Positions 8,043 through 16,754 of a stretch of DNA of 64,000 bases are shown piece after piece. This stretch comes from Bacteroidota bacterium (GTDB lineage Bacteria > Bacteroidota > Bacteroidia > Chitinophagales > Saprospiraceae). The translations under genes and the position numbers were made by a program. The notes below the pieces were generated by a model. It did no database searches, was not told where the DNA came from, and worked only from the letters and a program-made list of their open reading frames with translations. Within the stretch, counting starts at the first letter, position 1. Every line of letters starts with the position of its first letter. The stretch covers positions 1 through 64,000 of the forward strand of contig JAAEZH010000024.1 of the NCBI GenBank assembly GCA_018222965.1, in the 5' to 3' direction.

Positions 8043-9095
8043 TTAAAAAAGCAGTTTGCTAATACTTTCATCCGACAACCAGTTCTGTACGGAGGGGCGT
8101 TGGATAGCTGCTAACTGCCGGCCAAAATGCAGCCTGACCACAGAGTCGTTTTCCAAACACAGCAGGATGTCTTTTATCCGGGCTTTCGCCGAATGCTCCA
8201 ATGGTTTGGACGTATCCTGGAGGTGAAGAATCATATTATTCAGGAAGAGTTGCCGCAAGGGATCCTTTTTTTCTAATAATTCCCTGGCTTTTTGATGCTT
8301 CGAATCGGAGGGAGCCGTCTGCAAAAATTCTTCCGGAGAAACCCAACCCATTTGATCTTTCATCCGGAATTCCAGGTAAGCATCACTGGTTTCCGGATCG
8401 AGGAATGCATCTCCAAGCTGTTTGATTCGTTCAGGCGTTTGTTCTTTGCTATCCAGTGATTGAAGGGCAAAAAAGAATTGACTCAGGGTGCGGGCCGTAG
8501 TGCGTTCGAGTTCCAAATTGACCAGACCGCTTTGCACGAATCTTATATTCTGTTCTTCGATACCATTGTTTTTTGCCCAATCCCTCCAGCTTGCCGGATC
8601 AAACTCCAGTACCACATGCATCAATCGGGTAAGGATAGCGGGGTCCATTGGAGTAACCGAATAATCTCCTGCATCCGGATTGGCGGTACACACAATGCGC
8701 CACTTGCGGGGCAACTTCCAGCTTACCATCCCAAATCCCTGGAGCAAGGGCATTAATCCGCGCAAGATGCGTTCATCGGCGCGGTTTATATCATCCAGGA
8801 GAAGTATTCCGGGAGTATTATCTGTTGGCACCCAGACAGGTGGTTTAAGGCTGGTTTTATCCTCTTTAATAGCGGGCATTCCAATCAAATCGCCCAACTC
8901 TTCAAATTGAGCAGGAGCGAGGTAGCAAAACTCCAGATTGTTTCGGGCTGCATAATCGCGCACAAATTGGGTTTTCCCAATACCGTGTCTTCCCCATATG
9001 CACAGCGGCAACCAGACATTGTTTTCCTGTTGCTTGTTGAGCAAATCTTCCAAATCTGCCATGGAAACACGGGCACCGTAAACTTCTTTAGCCAT
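8043..9095 (-). CDS. MoxR/AAA_5-type ATPase paired with a VWA protein
   Basis: 350 residues. Walker A is GRHGIGKT (35-42), Walker B LLLDD (98-102) followed by INRADERI, and a sensor/arginine region appears as CTANPDAGDYSVTPMDPAILTR. This is the dynein-related AAA_5 type often found beside a von Willebrand factor A protein, where the ATPase is thought to remodel or activate a metal-binding target. ATG 9095 is chosen: it overlaps the 3' end of the VWA gene by 8 bases, whereas the longer start at 9155 would overlap it by 68. The natural target is not shown by the neighbours. Confidence 0.85.
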   Translation of the reverse strand: MAKEVYGARVSMADLEDLLNKQQENNVWLPLCIWGRHGIGKTQFVRDYAARNNLEFCYLAPAQFEELGDLIGMPAIKEDKTSLKPPVWVPTDNTPGILLLDDINRADERILRGLMPLLQGFGMVSWKLPRKWRIVCTANPDAGDYSVTPMDPAILTRLMHVVLEFDPASWRDWAKNNGIEEQNIRFVQSGLVNLELERTTARTLSQFFFALQSLDSKEQTPERIKQLGDAFLDPETSDAYLEFRMKDQMGWVSPEEFLQTAPSDSKHQKARELLEKKDPLRQLFLNNMILHLQDTSKPLEHSAKARIKDILLCLENDSVVRLHFGRQLAAIQRPSVQNWLSDESISKLLF

Positions 9096-10029
9096 GAGCG
9101 ACAATTTCGGAAAAATGGATTTGTAAAAAGAGTTTCTCCCCCGGAAATTGTGCAAGCTGTTTTGTTTGAAGTTCTGATTGTACGCTTTGCGCGAATGCCC
9201 ATAAAAGGGGAAAATCAGGTTTTAGAAGGGGAGGAGCTGCTTGTCCGTCGGTAAGGACAATAAGGCCTTGGACAGAAGCTTCTTTTGCCCATCGAATGGC
9301 TTGGTTAAAATCTGTTCCTCCGCCCCCTTTAGATTTCAAACTCAAACCCGGTTTCCAATCCTGTACCTTTAAAATACGATGATCAAACTGGCAAAGTATA
9401 AGCGCCGGATTGTAGCGGTAGATTCGATTAATCTCATCCCAAAAGGCCTGAAGTAAATCTTCCGAAATGCTGCCTGACTGATCGACCGCAATGCCTATTC
9501 GGGCATTGGACTGGATTTTCAATCCCGGAGAGCTGCCATACCGCCGCGAAATCCGATGCCGGCTATAGCGAAGCCTGGAACGCAATCCCTTTTTTACGAA
9601 TGCCCGTAAAATAGCTTCCCATCTGGGATAGTGCCATTCGCCGAAAGGCAAAAAATCGGCTGCTCTCAAACCCAGCCTTTGCAATTCTTCGGTCTCATTG
9701 GGATCTAATTGTTGCAAAGCCGGGAGCAAGAAAAGGCGGATCTGATTGCGTATCAGGGCTCTCTGCGCGGGAGTTGCTGATTTCCAAATGGGAACCGATA
9801 CCTCCTTTTCGGGTTCCTGTAAAATCGGGATTAGATGCAGCAAGTCCTGGCAGGTTTTGAGCCATTCCCCGGTTTCTCCGTTTCTGATTTCTTCTGGATT
9901 GTAGGCGACGTATATTCCTTCCGAATGGAGCCTGATACCTGTATACTCCGCCTCCATTCGCCGAAAGGCCAAAAAAGCCCGTGCCTGCAGGGGGTGTTTT
10001 AGAATGAGCGGGTATAAAGGATCTTGCAT
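9088..10029 (-). CDS. VWA-like protein (DUF2201-type putative metallopeptidase)
   Basis: 313 residues, upstream partner of the AAA ATPase. The N-terminal 150 residues are helical; the C-terminal half is a VWA-like domain with the MIDAS motif DQSGS at 183-187, a later Gly-Gly-Gly-Gly-Thr-Asp loop and a LTDG strand. This arrangement matches DUF2201 proteins, whose putative N-terminal peptidase region often has an HExxH motif; I do not see HExxH here, so the peptidase label is doubtful. Two partial copies of the dispersed motif (CATTCGCCGAAAGGC) lie in it at 9635 and 9955. Confidence 0.75.
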   Translation of the reverse strand: MQDPLYPLILKHPLQARAFLAFRRMEAEYTGIRLHSEGIYVAYNPEEIRNGETGEWLKTCQDLLHLIPILQEPEKEVSVPIWKSATPAQRALIRNQIRLFLLPALQQLDPNETEELQRLGLRAADFLPFGEWHYPRWEAILRAFVKKGLRSRLRYSRHRISRRYGSSPGLKIQSNARIGIAVDQSGSISEDLLQAFWDEINRIYRYNPALILCQFDHRILKVQDWKPGLSLKSKGGGGTDFNQAIRWAKEASVQGLIVLTDGQAAPPLLKPDFPLLWAFAQSVQSELQTKQLAQFPGEKLFLQIHFSEIVAHG

Positions 10030-10129
10030 GTATCAAAATTAGTAGTCGGATCAAATTAAGGGAAATTGGTCGGATGGAAAAAATTTGATTTTCCCGGGGG
10101 CTTATTTATGGCAGGAATTCAAAAGCATT

Positions 10130-10137
10130 ATCTTTGG
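10130..10137 (+). promoter_or_regulatory. -7 promoter box TATCTTTG of pyrR-pyrB
   Basis: Exact match to the Bacteroidota -7 consensus TAnnTTTG. It ends 8 bases before ATG 10145, so the transcript would be leaderless or nearly so. No good -33 TTTG is seen at the expected distance. Confidence 0.45.
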
Positions 10138-10144
10138 CCGGATA

Positions 10145-10708
10145 ATGGGAACAGGCAGAACCATAATGACTACCGAGCATTTCCGGCTGACGCTGGAGAG
10201 ACTTACGTATGAGCTGATCGAGCGACACGATCGCTTTGCGGATGCTTGTTTGGTAGGCATTCAGCCCCGCGGATCTCTTCTGGCAGACCGTATTTATGCA
10301 CGTCTAAAGGAACTCAATGCCTTTGACCAGCTTCCTTATGGCAAGTTGGATATTACTTTTTACCGGGACGATTTCCGCATACGCGAGAAGCCATTGCGGG
10401 CAAACGCCATGAACATGGACTTTCTGGTAGAAGGAAAGGAAGTGATTCTGGTAGACGATGTGTTGTATACCGGGCGTACGGTGCAGGCGGCTTTAACGGC
10501 CCTCCAGCATTATGGCCGGCCAAGACGGGTTGAACTACTGGCTTTGATTGATCGTCGATTCAACAGGCATTTACCAATTAAAGCGGATTATTCCGGTTTG
10601 CGGATAGATGCGCTTGATGAGGCTTATGTCAAAGTGCAATGGGCCGATGGCAAAGTGGATGATTCTGTGTTATTGTATCCCACAAAAGAAGACTCGAAGG
10701 AAAATTAA
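10145..10708 (+). CDS. pyrR: PyrR: pyrimidine operon regulator / uracil phosphoribosyltransferase
   Basis: 187 residues. The PRPP-binding motif VILVDDVLYTGRTV lies at 100-113, the flexible-loop LDITFYRDD segment at 68-76 and PRGSLLADRI at 41-50, all typical of PyrR. Family members convert uracil and PRPP to UMP and in some phyla bind pyr mRNA to attenuate transcription; whether RNA binding occurs here is not shown. Start at 10145 aligns with the usual N-terminus; the longer frame from 10085 runs through the -7 box and is rejected. pyrB follows after 3 bases. Confidence 0.95.
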   Translation: MGTGRTIMTTEHFRLTLERLTYELIERHDRFADACLVGIQPRGSLLADRIYARLKELNAFDQLPYGKLDITFYRDDFRIREKPLRANAMNMDFLVEGKEVILVDDVLYTGRTVQAALTALQHYGRPRRVELLALIDRRFNRHLPIKADYSGLRIDALDEAYVKVQWADGKVDDSVLLYPTKEDSKEN

Positions 10709-10711
10709 GTT

Positions 10712-11644
10712 ATGACCAACGACCGGCTGAGCACCGATCACCTGCTTGGGATCAAATATCTGACCGTAGAAGATCTGCAACTCATTTTTGCAACGGCAGA
10801 TAATTTCAAGGATGTCATCAACCGGCCCATTAAAAAGGTTCCTTCACTACGGGATGTAACTGTAGCCAATCTCTTTTTTGAAAACTCCACCCGTACCAGA
10901 ATATCTTTTGAATTGGCTGAAAAACGCCTTTCGGCGGATGTCGTTAATTTCTCCGCTTCTTCAAGCTCCGTGAAAAAAGGAGAGACTTTGCTGGATACCG
11001 TAAACAACATTTTATCCATGAAAGTGGATATGGTGGTTATGCGGCACCCGGCTCCCGGAGCGCATCATTATCTCAGTCGGCATATCGATGCGAATATTAT
11101 CAATGCCGGAGACGGGACTCATGAGCATCCTACACAAGCTTTGCTTGATGCCTTTTCCATGCGCGAAAAACTGGGGGATCTCACCGGAAAGAAAATTGCC
11201 ATTTTAGGAGATATCCTCCATTCCCGAGTTGCTTTAAGTAATATTTTTTGCCTGCAAAAATTAGGAGCGGAAGTGACCGTTTGTGGTCCGCCAACGCTGA
11301 TCCCCAAGTATATTGATAAACTGGGAGTGAAAGTATCTCACGATGTACGCAAAACCCTGGAGTGGTGCGATGTTGCTAATATTCTCCGGATACAGCTCGA
11401 GCGGCAGGACATTAAGTATTTCCCAAGTTTGCGGGAATACAGCCGGTATTTTGGCGTAAACAAGGCCTTGCTGGACAGCCTCGACTCAGAGGTTGTGATC
11501 ATGCACCCCGGACCGATCAACCGCGGCGTAGAAATCACCAGTGATGTGGCTGATTCGGATCAATCCATTATTTTACAGCAGGTTGAAAACGGAGTAGCTG
11601 TGCGAATGGCCGTCCTGTATTTACTGGCAGCTCAGCGTACTTAA
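10712..11644 (+). CDS. pyrB: aspartate carbamoyltransferase, catalytic subunit
   Basis: 310 residues, normal length for PyrB. The carbamoyl-phosphate motif FFENSTRTR is at 55-63, HEHPTQALLDAF is in the middle, and HPGPINRGVEI near the C-terminus marks the aspartate-binding side. It makes N-carbamoyl-aspartate, the first committed step of pyrimidine synthesis. It forms a two-gene unit with pyrR. No pyrI regulatory subunit gene is next to it. Confidence 0.98.
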   Translation: MTNDRLSTDHLLGIKYLTVEDLQLIFATADNFKDVINRPIKKVPSLRDVTVANLFFENSTRTRISFELAEKRLSADVVNFSASSSSVKKGETLLDTVNNILSMKVDMVVMRHPAPGAHHYLSRHIDANIINAGDGTHEHPTQALLDAFSMREKLGDLTGKKIAILGDILHSRVALSNIFCLQKLGAEVTVCGPPTLIPKYIDKLGVKVSHDVRKTLEWCDVANILRIQLERQDIKYFPSLREYSRYFGVNKALLDSLDSEVVIMHPGPINRGVEITSDVADSDQSIILQQVENGVAVRMAVLYLLAAQRT

Positions 11645-11815
11645 AATACTATCTGACAGCTTTTTACAGCTATTGGTCGTTCTAAAAATGTAGCCAATCA
11701 GCCAATTCTATCCTTTATCCTAAAACCTTAGGATTTATACGTAGCCAATATGCTGTAGCGTTTCTCTATTTGAGGCAATTTAGTATCTTGCTGAACCCGC
11801 CAAAACTAGCTCATT

Positions 11816-14800
11816 ATGAAGTTGACTTTTTATCTCTTTGTGCTGTGCACAATTTTTATGGTTCCAATTGCCCAGGGGCAGGATTGTTCGGATTATATAC
11901 AGGACGACCGAATGATTGAAGGAACCCATGTATTGCGTTCTGTTCCCCAAACAATTGTTGTACGAGGGACCTATTCGTACAGTTTGGAATTTCGAAGTGA
12001 TGACAAAGGGGTTCAGGCTCGTGTTTTCTCCAAAGGAGGTGTGGAGCTGAATCAGGGAGATGAAGTGATATTTATGGATCAGAATAGCGTACGGAAACGC
12101 TATCGTTTTGTAGACATAGCTGAAATGCGGAAAGAATCCGGTACACCGGTTCATCGCAATGATCTTCAGTTGGATATGGCTGCGATCAACTGGTTTAAAT
12201 CCTCCAACATCACGACCATATACATCGTAAACAACATTAGCAATCAAATGCGGAAGTTTACGGTAAATTCCAGTCGTCAGAATGCTTTTAGAGCTGCAGC
12301 GATTTGCTTCGGCCAAAACCTGGATCCTTCTCAGGTTGCCGATGTGGTACTTGCAGATTCTGATCTTCCAACACCGGGAAGTACGGATGAAAAACCGATT
12401 AGCTCAACGGCTCCTTCCTCCAGTGGTCCTACTTCAGACGATGAATTAAAAAGTCTGCGCCAGGAACTGGAAGAGACCAAAGCCCAGGTACGTGCTCAGA
12501 TTAAAGCCGAAAGAGACAATCGCGATGCGGTACTAAAGCAAATCCAGGAAGAAGTAGCTCTGGCCCGGGAGCAAGCCAATAAGAAAAAACAGGAGTATGC
12601 CAATGAGGTTTTGGAGGCCAGACAGCGATCTCAGACAGAAATAGATGCCGCGCAGCAGGAAGTGGCTTCCATAGTTGCTGATGCCCGGGAAAAGGCCAAC
12701 ACAGAAGTTGAACGGATCAACCTGAGTGTTGTTGATGCACAGCAAAAAGCGGCTTCAGAAATTCAGGCAGCCAAGCTTAAAGCAGCAGAAGAAGTTGCCG
12801 CTGCTCGAGAGCGGGCTGCTGCCGAAATTGAGCAGGTAAAAGAAAAACTGGAGCTGGCAAAATTGGAATACTCCGATGAAATTGCCACCGCCCGGGAGAA
12901 TAGTGCTGCGGAGATTTCCCGGATTCGGGAAGAAACGGCTGCGATGATTTCCAAAGCCCGGGAAGATGCAAAAGTAGAGCGTAAGCGGACCAGTGAGGAG
13001 GTCGTATCTACCAAAGAAACAGCCGCCGAGGAAATTCTTCGGGTTCAGGAGGAAACGGCAGAACAAATTGCACAGATTCGGGAGAACGGGGTTCTCGAAA
13101 AAGAAAATATGGCCCTGGATATGGCAGAGGCACGTCGGCAGTTTGCGGAAGAAAAAGCCCTTTTGGAACAAAGCCGTGCTTCTGAGCTTGCTGAAATTCG
13201 GGAAGGAATAGCTCGGGAAAAGGAAGCTGCAGCACTGGAAGTGGCTGAAACCAAGAAACTGGCAAGTGAAGAAATTGGCCGTGTCAGACAAACGGTTGCC
13301 GAGGAGAAATCCCAGGCTCAATTAGAATTGGAAAAAACACAGTCTGAACTCGCCGCAGAAGTTGCTACAGCCCGGGAAACGGCTAATGCAGAAAAAGCGA
13401 GTTCAGCACAGGAAGTTCAGGATGCTAAGGCAAAAGCCGCGGAAGCCATTAAGGCTATTGAAAATGAGGAAGCATCAAAAGTAGCGGCTGCCCGAAAACG
13501 CGCAGCAGAAGAAGAAGCCAAACTACAGGAAGAGGTCGTAGCTGCCCGTAAGCGTGCAGAAGAAGAAATAGCCCGCGTACAAGCTGAAGTTCAAGCGGCT
13601 ATTCAGGCAGCAAAAGCCCAGGAGGAAGAAGCCAAACAGGCAGCTGCCGCAGAAGTAGCTGCAGCCCGGGAAAATGCTTCCAAAGAAATCGATAAAGCCC
13701 AGCAGGAAGCAGCCACTAAGGTGCAATCTGCCAATGCAAATGCCGATAAAGCCCGTAACGAATTTGCTACAGAAGTATCTTCTGCCGAATTAACAGCGCA
13801 GGAGCGCATTAAAGCCATTCAGGCCGAGGCAGCATCTGCTATTGAAGCAGCCAAATCGAAGGAAAGTGAAATGAAAGAAGCCACTGCTTCTGAAGTAGCT
13901 GTTGCCCGGGAAAAAGCGGCTGCCGAGATTTCAAATGCTCGCCAGAATGCAGCGAATGAAATTGCAAAGGCTAAAGAAGAAGCGGCTCTGGCACAACAAG
14001 CTTCAGCCAATGAGGTAGCGGAGGCTCGTCAGGCATCTGCCCTCGAAATTTCCCGCATCCGTGAGCAAGAAGCTCTTGCTGTACAGGAAATGAAAGAAAA
14101 AAGTGCTGTGGAGCGCCAAACCCTGGCTGCATCCGTTGCAGAAGCCCGCGAAAAATCTGCAGCTGAGATTGCGGCTGTTCAGCAAAAAACAGCAGAGGAA
14201 GTAAAGGCGATTCGCGAAAATGCGGCTCGGGAGCAGGAGGCGGCATCCGTGTCAATCATTGAGGCACGTAAAAAAGCAGCTGCAGAGATTAGCAAGGTTC
14301 AGGAAGAGGAGGCAGCCGAAGTGGCAGCCATTCAACGGCAGGCAGCTGAAGCCATTTCGGAAGCCCGCCAGAATGCACAGAATGAAAAAGCACGACTCGC
14401 TGAAGAATTGGCAAAAACCAAGGAAGAGGTAGCAACTGTAATTGCAAATGCGAGAGCGGATGCCAATGCACAAAAAGAAGCTTATGCCAAAGAAGTGGCC
14501 GAGGCTCAAAAGAAAACCCGGGAAGAAATTGCCGATGCTCGCCAACGGAGTTCTGAAGAGGTGAAAAAAGCGCAGCAGGAAACCAACGAGAAAAAAGAAC
14601 AATATGCGGCAGAAGCGGAAGAAGCTCGTGTTGCTTCTCAGGAAGAAATTAGTGCTGCCCGAAAAGAAGCTTCGGAAATGGTGTATGAAGCCAAGCAGCA
14701 AGCTACAGAACAGATCACAAAAGTAAAGGAAGAGACTGCGCAGCAAATTCAATTGAGCCGGGATCAACAGGCAAAAGCCCAGCAGGAATTAGCTGCCAAG

Positions 14801-14899
14801 CAAAAAGAAGTCTCTGACTTACAGAAACAAGTTGAGGACCTGCAACGGCAGATCAAGGAACTGGAAGCTCAAAAAGAAGAAAAGGAAGGAGGAGAATAA
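11816..14899 (+). CDS. secreted giant Ala/Glu-rich coiled-coil protein
   Basis: 1027 residues. A signal peptide ends near residue 22 (Ala-Gln-Gly-Gln). Residues about 23-170 form a compact strand-rich domain with two Cys. A Ser/Thr/Pro-rich linker (about 178-205) follows. From about 210 to 985 the protein is an unbroken, highly charged helix of Ala, Glu, Lys, Arg, Gln and Ile/Val; lines such as AAEIAAVQQKT / AEEVKAIRENA / SKVQEEEAAEV / AAIQRQAAEAI show an 11-residue (hendecad) period. The last 40 residues shift to leucine heptads (VSDLQKQVEDLQRQIKEL). If fully extended, about 800 residues at 1.5 A each give about 120 nm. No sorting domain or lipobox is seen. Function unknown; a structural or surface filament role is inference. 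Recognised as no named family. Confidence 0.85.
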   Translation: MKLTFYLFVLCTIFMVPIAQGQDCSDYIQDDRMIEGTHVLRSVPQTIVVRGTYSYSLEFRSDDKGVQARVFSKGGVELNQGDEVIFMDQNSVRKRYRFVDIAEMRKESGTPVHRNDLQLDMAAINWFKSSNITTIYIVNNISNQMRKFTVNSSRQNAFRAAAICFGQNLDPSQVADVVLADSDLPTPGSTDEKPISSTAPSSSGPTSDDELKSLRQELEETKAQVRAQIKAERDNRDAVLKQIQEEVALAREQANKKKQEYANEVLEARQRSQTEIDAAQQEVASIVADAREKANTEVERINLSVVDAQQKAASEIQAAKLKAAEEVAAARERAAAEIEQVKEKLELAKLEYSDEIATARENSAAEISRIREETAAMISKAREDAKVERKRTSEEVVSTKETAAEEILRVQEETAEQIAQIRENGVLEKENMALDMAEARRQFAEEKALLEQSRASELAEIREGIAREKEAAALEVAETKKLASEEIGRVRQTVAEEKSQAQLELEKTQSELAAEVATARETANAEKASSAQEVQDAKAKAAEAIKAIENEEASKVAAARKRAAEEEAKLQEEVVAARKRAEEEIARVQAEVQAAIQAAKAQEEEAKQAAAAEVAAARENASKEIDKAQQEAATKVQSANANADKARNEFATEVSSAELTAQERIKAIQAEAASAIEAAKSKESEMKEATASEVAVAREKAAAEISNARQNAANEIAKAKEEAALAQQASANEVAEARQASALEISRIREQEALAVQEMKEKSAVERQTLAASVAEAREKSAAEIAAVQQKTAEEVKAIRENAAREQEAASVSIIEARKKAAAEISKVQEEEAAEVAAIQRQAAEAISEARQNAQNEKARLAEELAKTKEEVATVIANARADANAQKEAYAKEVAEAQKKTREEIADARQRSSEEVKKAQQETNEKKEQYAAEAEEARVASQEEISAARKEASEMVYEAKQQATEQITKVKEETAQQIQLSRDQQAKAQQELAAKQKEVSDLQKQVEDLQRQIKELEAQKEEKEGGE

Positions 14900-14978
14900 G
14901 CTGTTAATAAAGATTTAACGGCCCTTTCAGATGGGCATATTATGTCTAAATGCTGCATATTTGTAGCCTGAAATCGCG

Positions 14979-16418
14979 ATGAATATGATGAAAAGAATCA
15001 CCTTTATTCTTTTAGCCCTGTTACCATTGACCGTATTTGCTCAAAACAAGTCCGGTCATAATATTGAAGTTCAGGTAGATGGATTTGAAGCCGGTGAAAT
15101 GTATCTGGCTTACCATCTGCTCGACAAACAATACATTCTTGATACCGTTACGGCCAATGCAAATGGAACGGCTGTATTCTCCGGAGAGGAACCGCTTGAA
15201 GGAGGGATGTATCTGGTGGTGCTGCCACCCGATAACCGCTATTTCCAGATTCTGGTAGATGAAAATAATCAAAACTTTAAGGTACATGCTAAAAGTCCGA
15301 CAGAACCTTCTGTAGGACTGGAGATCGATGGCTCAGCAGATAATGAGCTGTTTTATGCTTATCTCAATTACCTCACCGAAATGCGGCCTAAAGCTGAAGC
15401 CATCCGGTCTAAAATTGAATCGGCAGACGAAAAGCAAAAAGCAAAGTTTGAAGAAGAACTTGATCTTCTCAATGAGGAAGTATTTGCTTATCAGGAGAAA
15501 ATCGTGGCCGAACATCCAAAGACACTTACAGCTGCCATTATTAAAGCGAATATGCCGCTTGATGATATGCCGGAGTTTGAAGGGGAAGACGCCCAGACTA
15601 AGCAATGGCAATGGTCTAAAGCTCATTACTTTGACAATATTGATATTACTGACCCGAGAATGTTGCGCATGCCGTTTCTGTTTCAACGGGTAGATCATTT
15701 TGTGGAGAAAATGACTGTTCAGCATCCGGATTCCGTAATCGTATCCGTTACTCATGTACTGGATGCCATGCAACCGGCAGAGGAAACCTTCAAGCAGTAT
15801 GTCGTTCATTATGTGAATAAATATGCGGCTAGTAAAGTAATTGGTTTTGATGCCGTGTATGTTGCAATTGTAGACAGGTATTACGCAAAGGGACTAACTC
15901 CCTGGACAGAGCAGGAGCAACTGGATAAAATGGTCGATAATGCCAACCGCTTACGCCCATTGCTTATAGGAAAACGCGCTCCGGACTTTAGTTCGCAGGA
16001 TCGCGATGGCAATCAATATACCCTCCACGGCTTTGAATCTGAATATACCATTCTGTTTTTCTGGGATCCGGGCTGTGGCCATTGCAAGAAGTCCATGCCT
16101 GATATGATCAAGTTGTACAACGACTACAAAGACAAGGGGGTAGAAATCTTTGCTGTTTGTACCAAGTTTTATAACGAAATGGAATCCTGCTGGGAGTTCA
16201 TTGAGGAAAAAGAAATTGACATTTGGCTAAATACCATTGATCCGTATCATCGCTCGAAGTATAAGACTACCTACGATATCAAGTCTACGCCACAGATCTA
16301 TTTGTTGGATAAGGACAAGTATATTCTCTATAAGCGTTTGAGTGCGGAACAAATTCCTGACATCCTGGATCAGTTGCTTTTGGAGAATGAGGAAGTACCG
16401 GTAAAGGGAAGTAAGTAG
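14979..16418 (+). CDS. periplasmic thioredoxin-like protein with DUF4369/DUF5106-type N-terminus
   Basis: 479 residues: signal peptide ending Val-Phe-Ala-Gln (about 22), a strand-rich N-terminal domain (about 25-125) like DUF4369, a helical middle (about 130-325) like DUF5106, and a TlpA-like thioredoxin domain (about 330-465). The active site reads WDPGCGHCKKSMP, with a CGHC pair, and the cis-Pro loop STPQIYLL is present. It probably reduces or isomerises disulfides in the periplasm. It follows the coiled-coil gene by 79 bases in the same direction, but that protein has few Cys, so a direct link is not evident. Confidence 0.85.
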   Translation: MNMMKRITFILLALLPLTVFAQNKSGHNIEVQVDGFEAGEMYLAYHLLDKQYILDTVTANANGTAVFSGEEPLEGGMYLVVLPPDNRYFQILVDENNQNFKVHAKSPTEPSVGLEIDGSADNELFYAYLNYLTEMRPKAEAIRSKIESADEKQKAKFEEELDLLNEEVFAYQEKIVAEHPKTLTAAIIKANMPLDDMPEFEGEDAQTKQWQWSKAHYFDNIDITDPRMLRMPFLFQRVDHFVEKMTVQHPDSVIVSVTHVLDAMQPAEETFKQYVVHYVNKYAASKVIGFDAVYVAIVDRYYAKGLTPWTEQEQLDKMVDNANRLRPLLIGKRAPDFSSQDRDGNQYTLHGFESEYTILFFWDPGCGHCKKSMPDMIKLYNDYKDKGVEIFAVCTKFYNEMESCWEFIEEKEIDIWLNTIDPYHRSKYKTTYDIKSTPQIYLLDKDKYILYKRLSAEQIPDILDQLLLENEEVPVKGSK

Positions 16419-16484
16419 GGGATTTTTAGGTTTTATTGTTTGGTTGTACCAGCACCCAATCTTAGGGTCAAAACAGGAACTACG

Positions 16485-16626
16485 AATTGGTGTCGCTCCG
16501 CTGGAGCTTACCATCAAAATCGCAAAAAATGCTACAAAGGTTTGGCTGCGTTGGAGCCTCCAGAGGAGGCACACCTTTGTAACAAAAAATATCGGATTCA
16601 CTTTAAGCGCCGTAGGTGCGGCACCT
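16485..16626. repeat. nested-hairpin intergenic element
   Basis: This 336-base spacer between convergent genes has three inverted repeats in a row: GCTCC-gct-GGAGC (16495-16507); a nested hairpin whose outer arms TACAAAGGT (16533-16541) and ACCTTTGTA (16573-16581) enclose inner arms GCCTCC (16556-16561) and GGAGGC (16565-16570); and AGGTGC-g-GCACCT (16614-16626). The words separated by ACAAA-rich linkers resemble miniature palindromic elements seen in other Bacteroidota spacers. No long frame uses normal codons here, so it is treated as a small repetitive element or structured RNA, not a gene. Confidence 0.6.
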
Positions 16627-16754
16627 GGTTTTGTCCCTTAGTTTATGTGACACTACATTTAGTTATTATTGCTGCCTGGGGTGTTGTTTCTAAGCAGCAT
16701 TACTAATTTCGGATCACACCCCATTAAAAATTAAGAACTAAAAATTATTAATTA

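Noticed and set aside
14252-14767. 171-residue frame antisense to the coiled-coil gene
   Set aside because: It is a by-product of the Glu/Ala/Lys-rich codons of the sense gene, giving Phe/Leu/Cys-rich text without domain features; several similar frames lie along the same gene.
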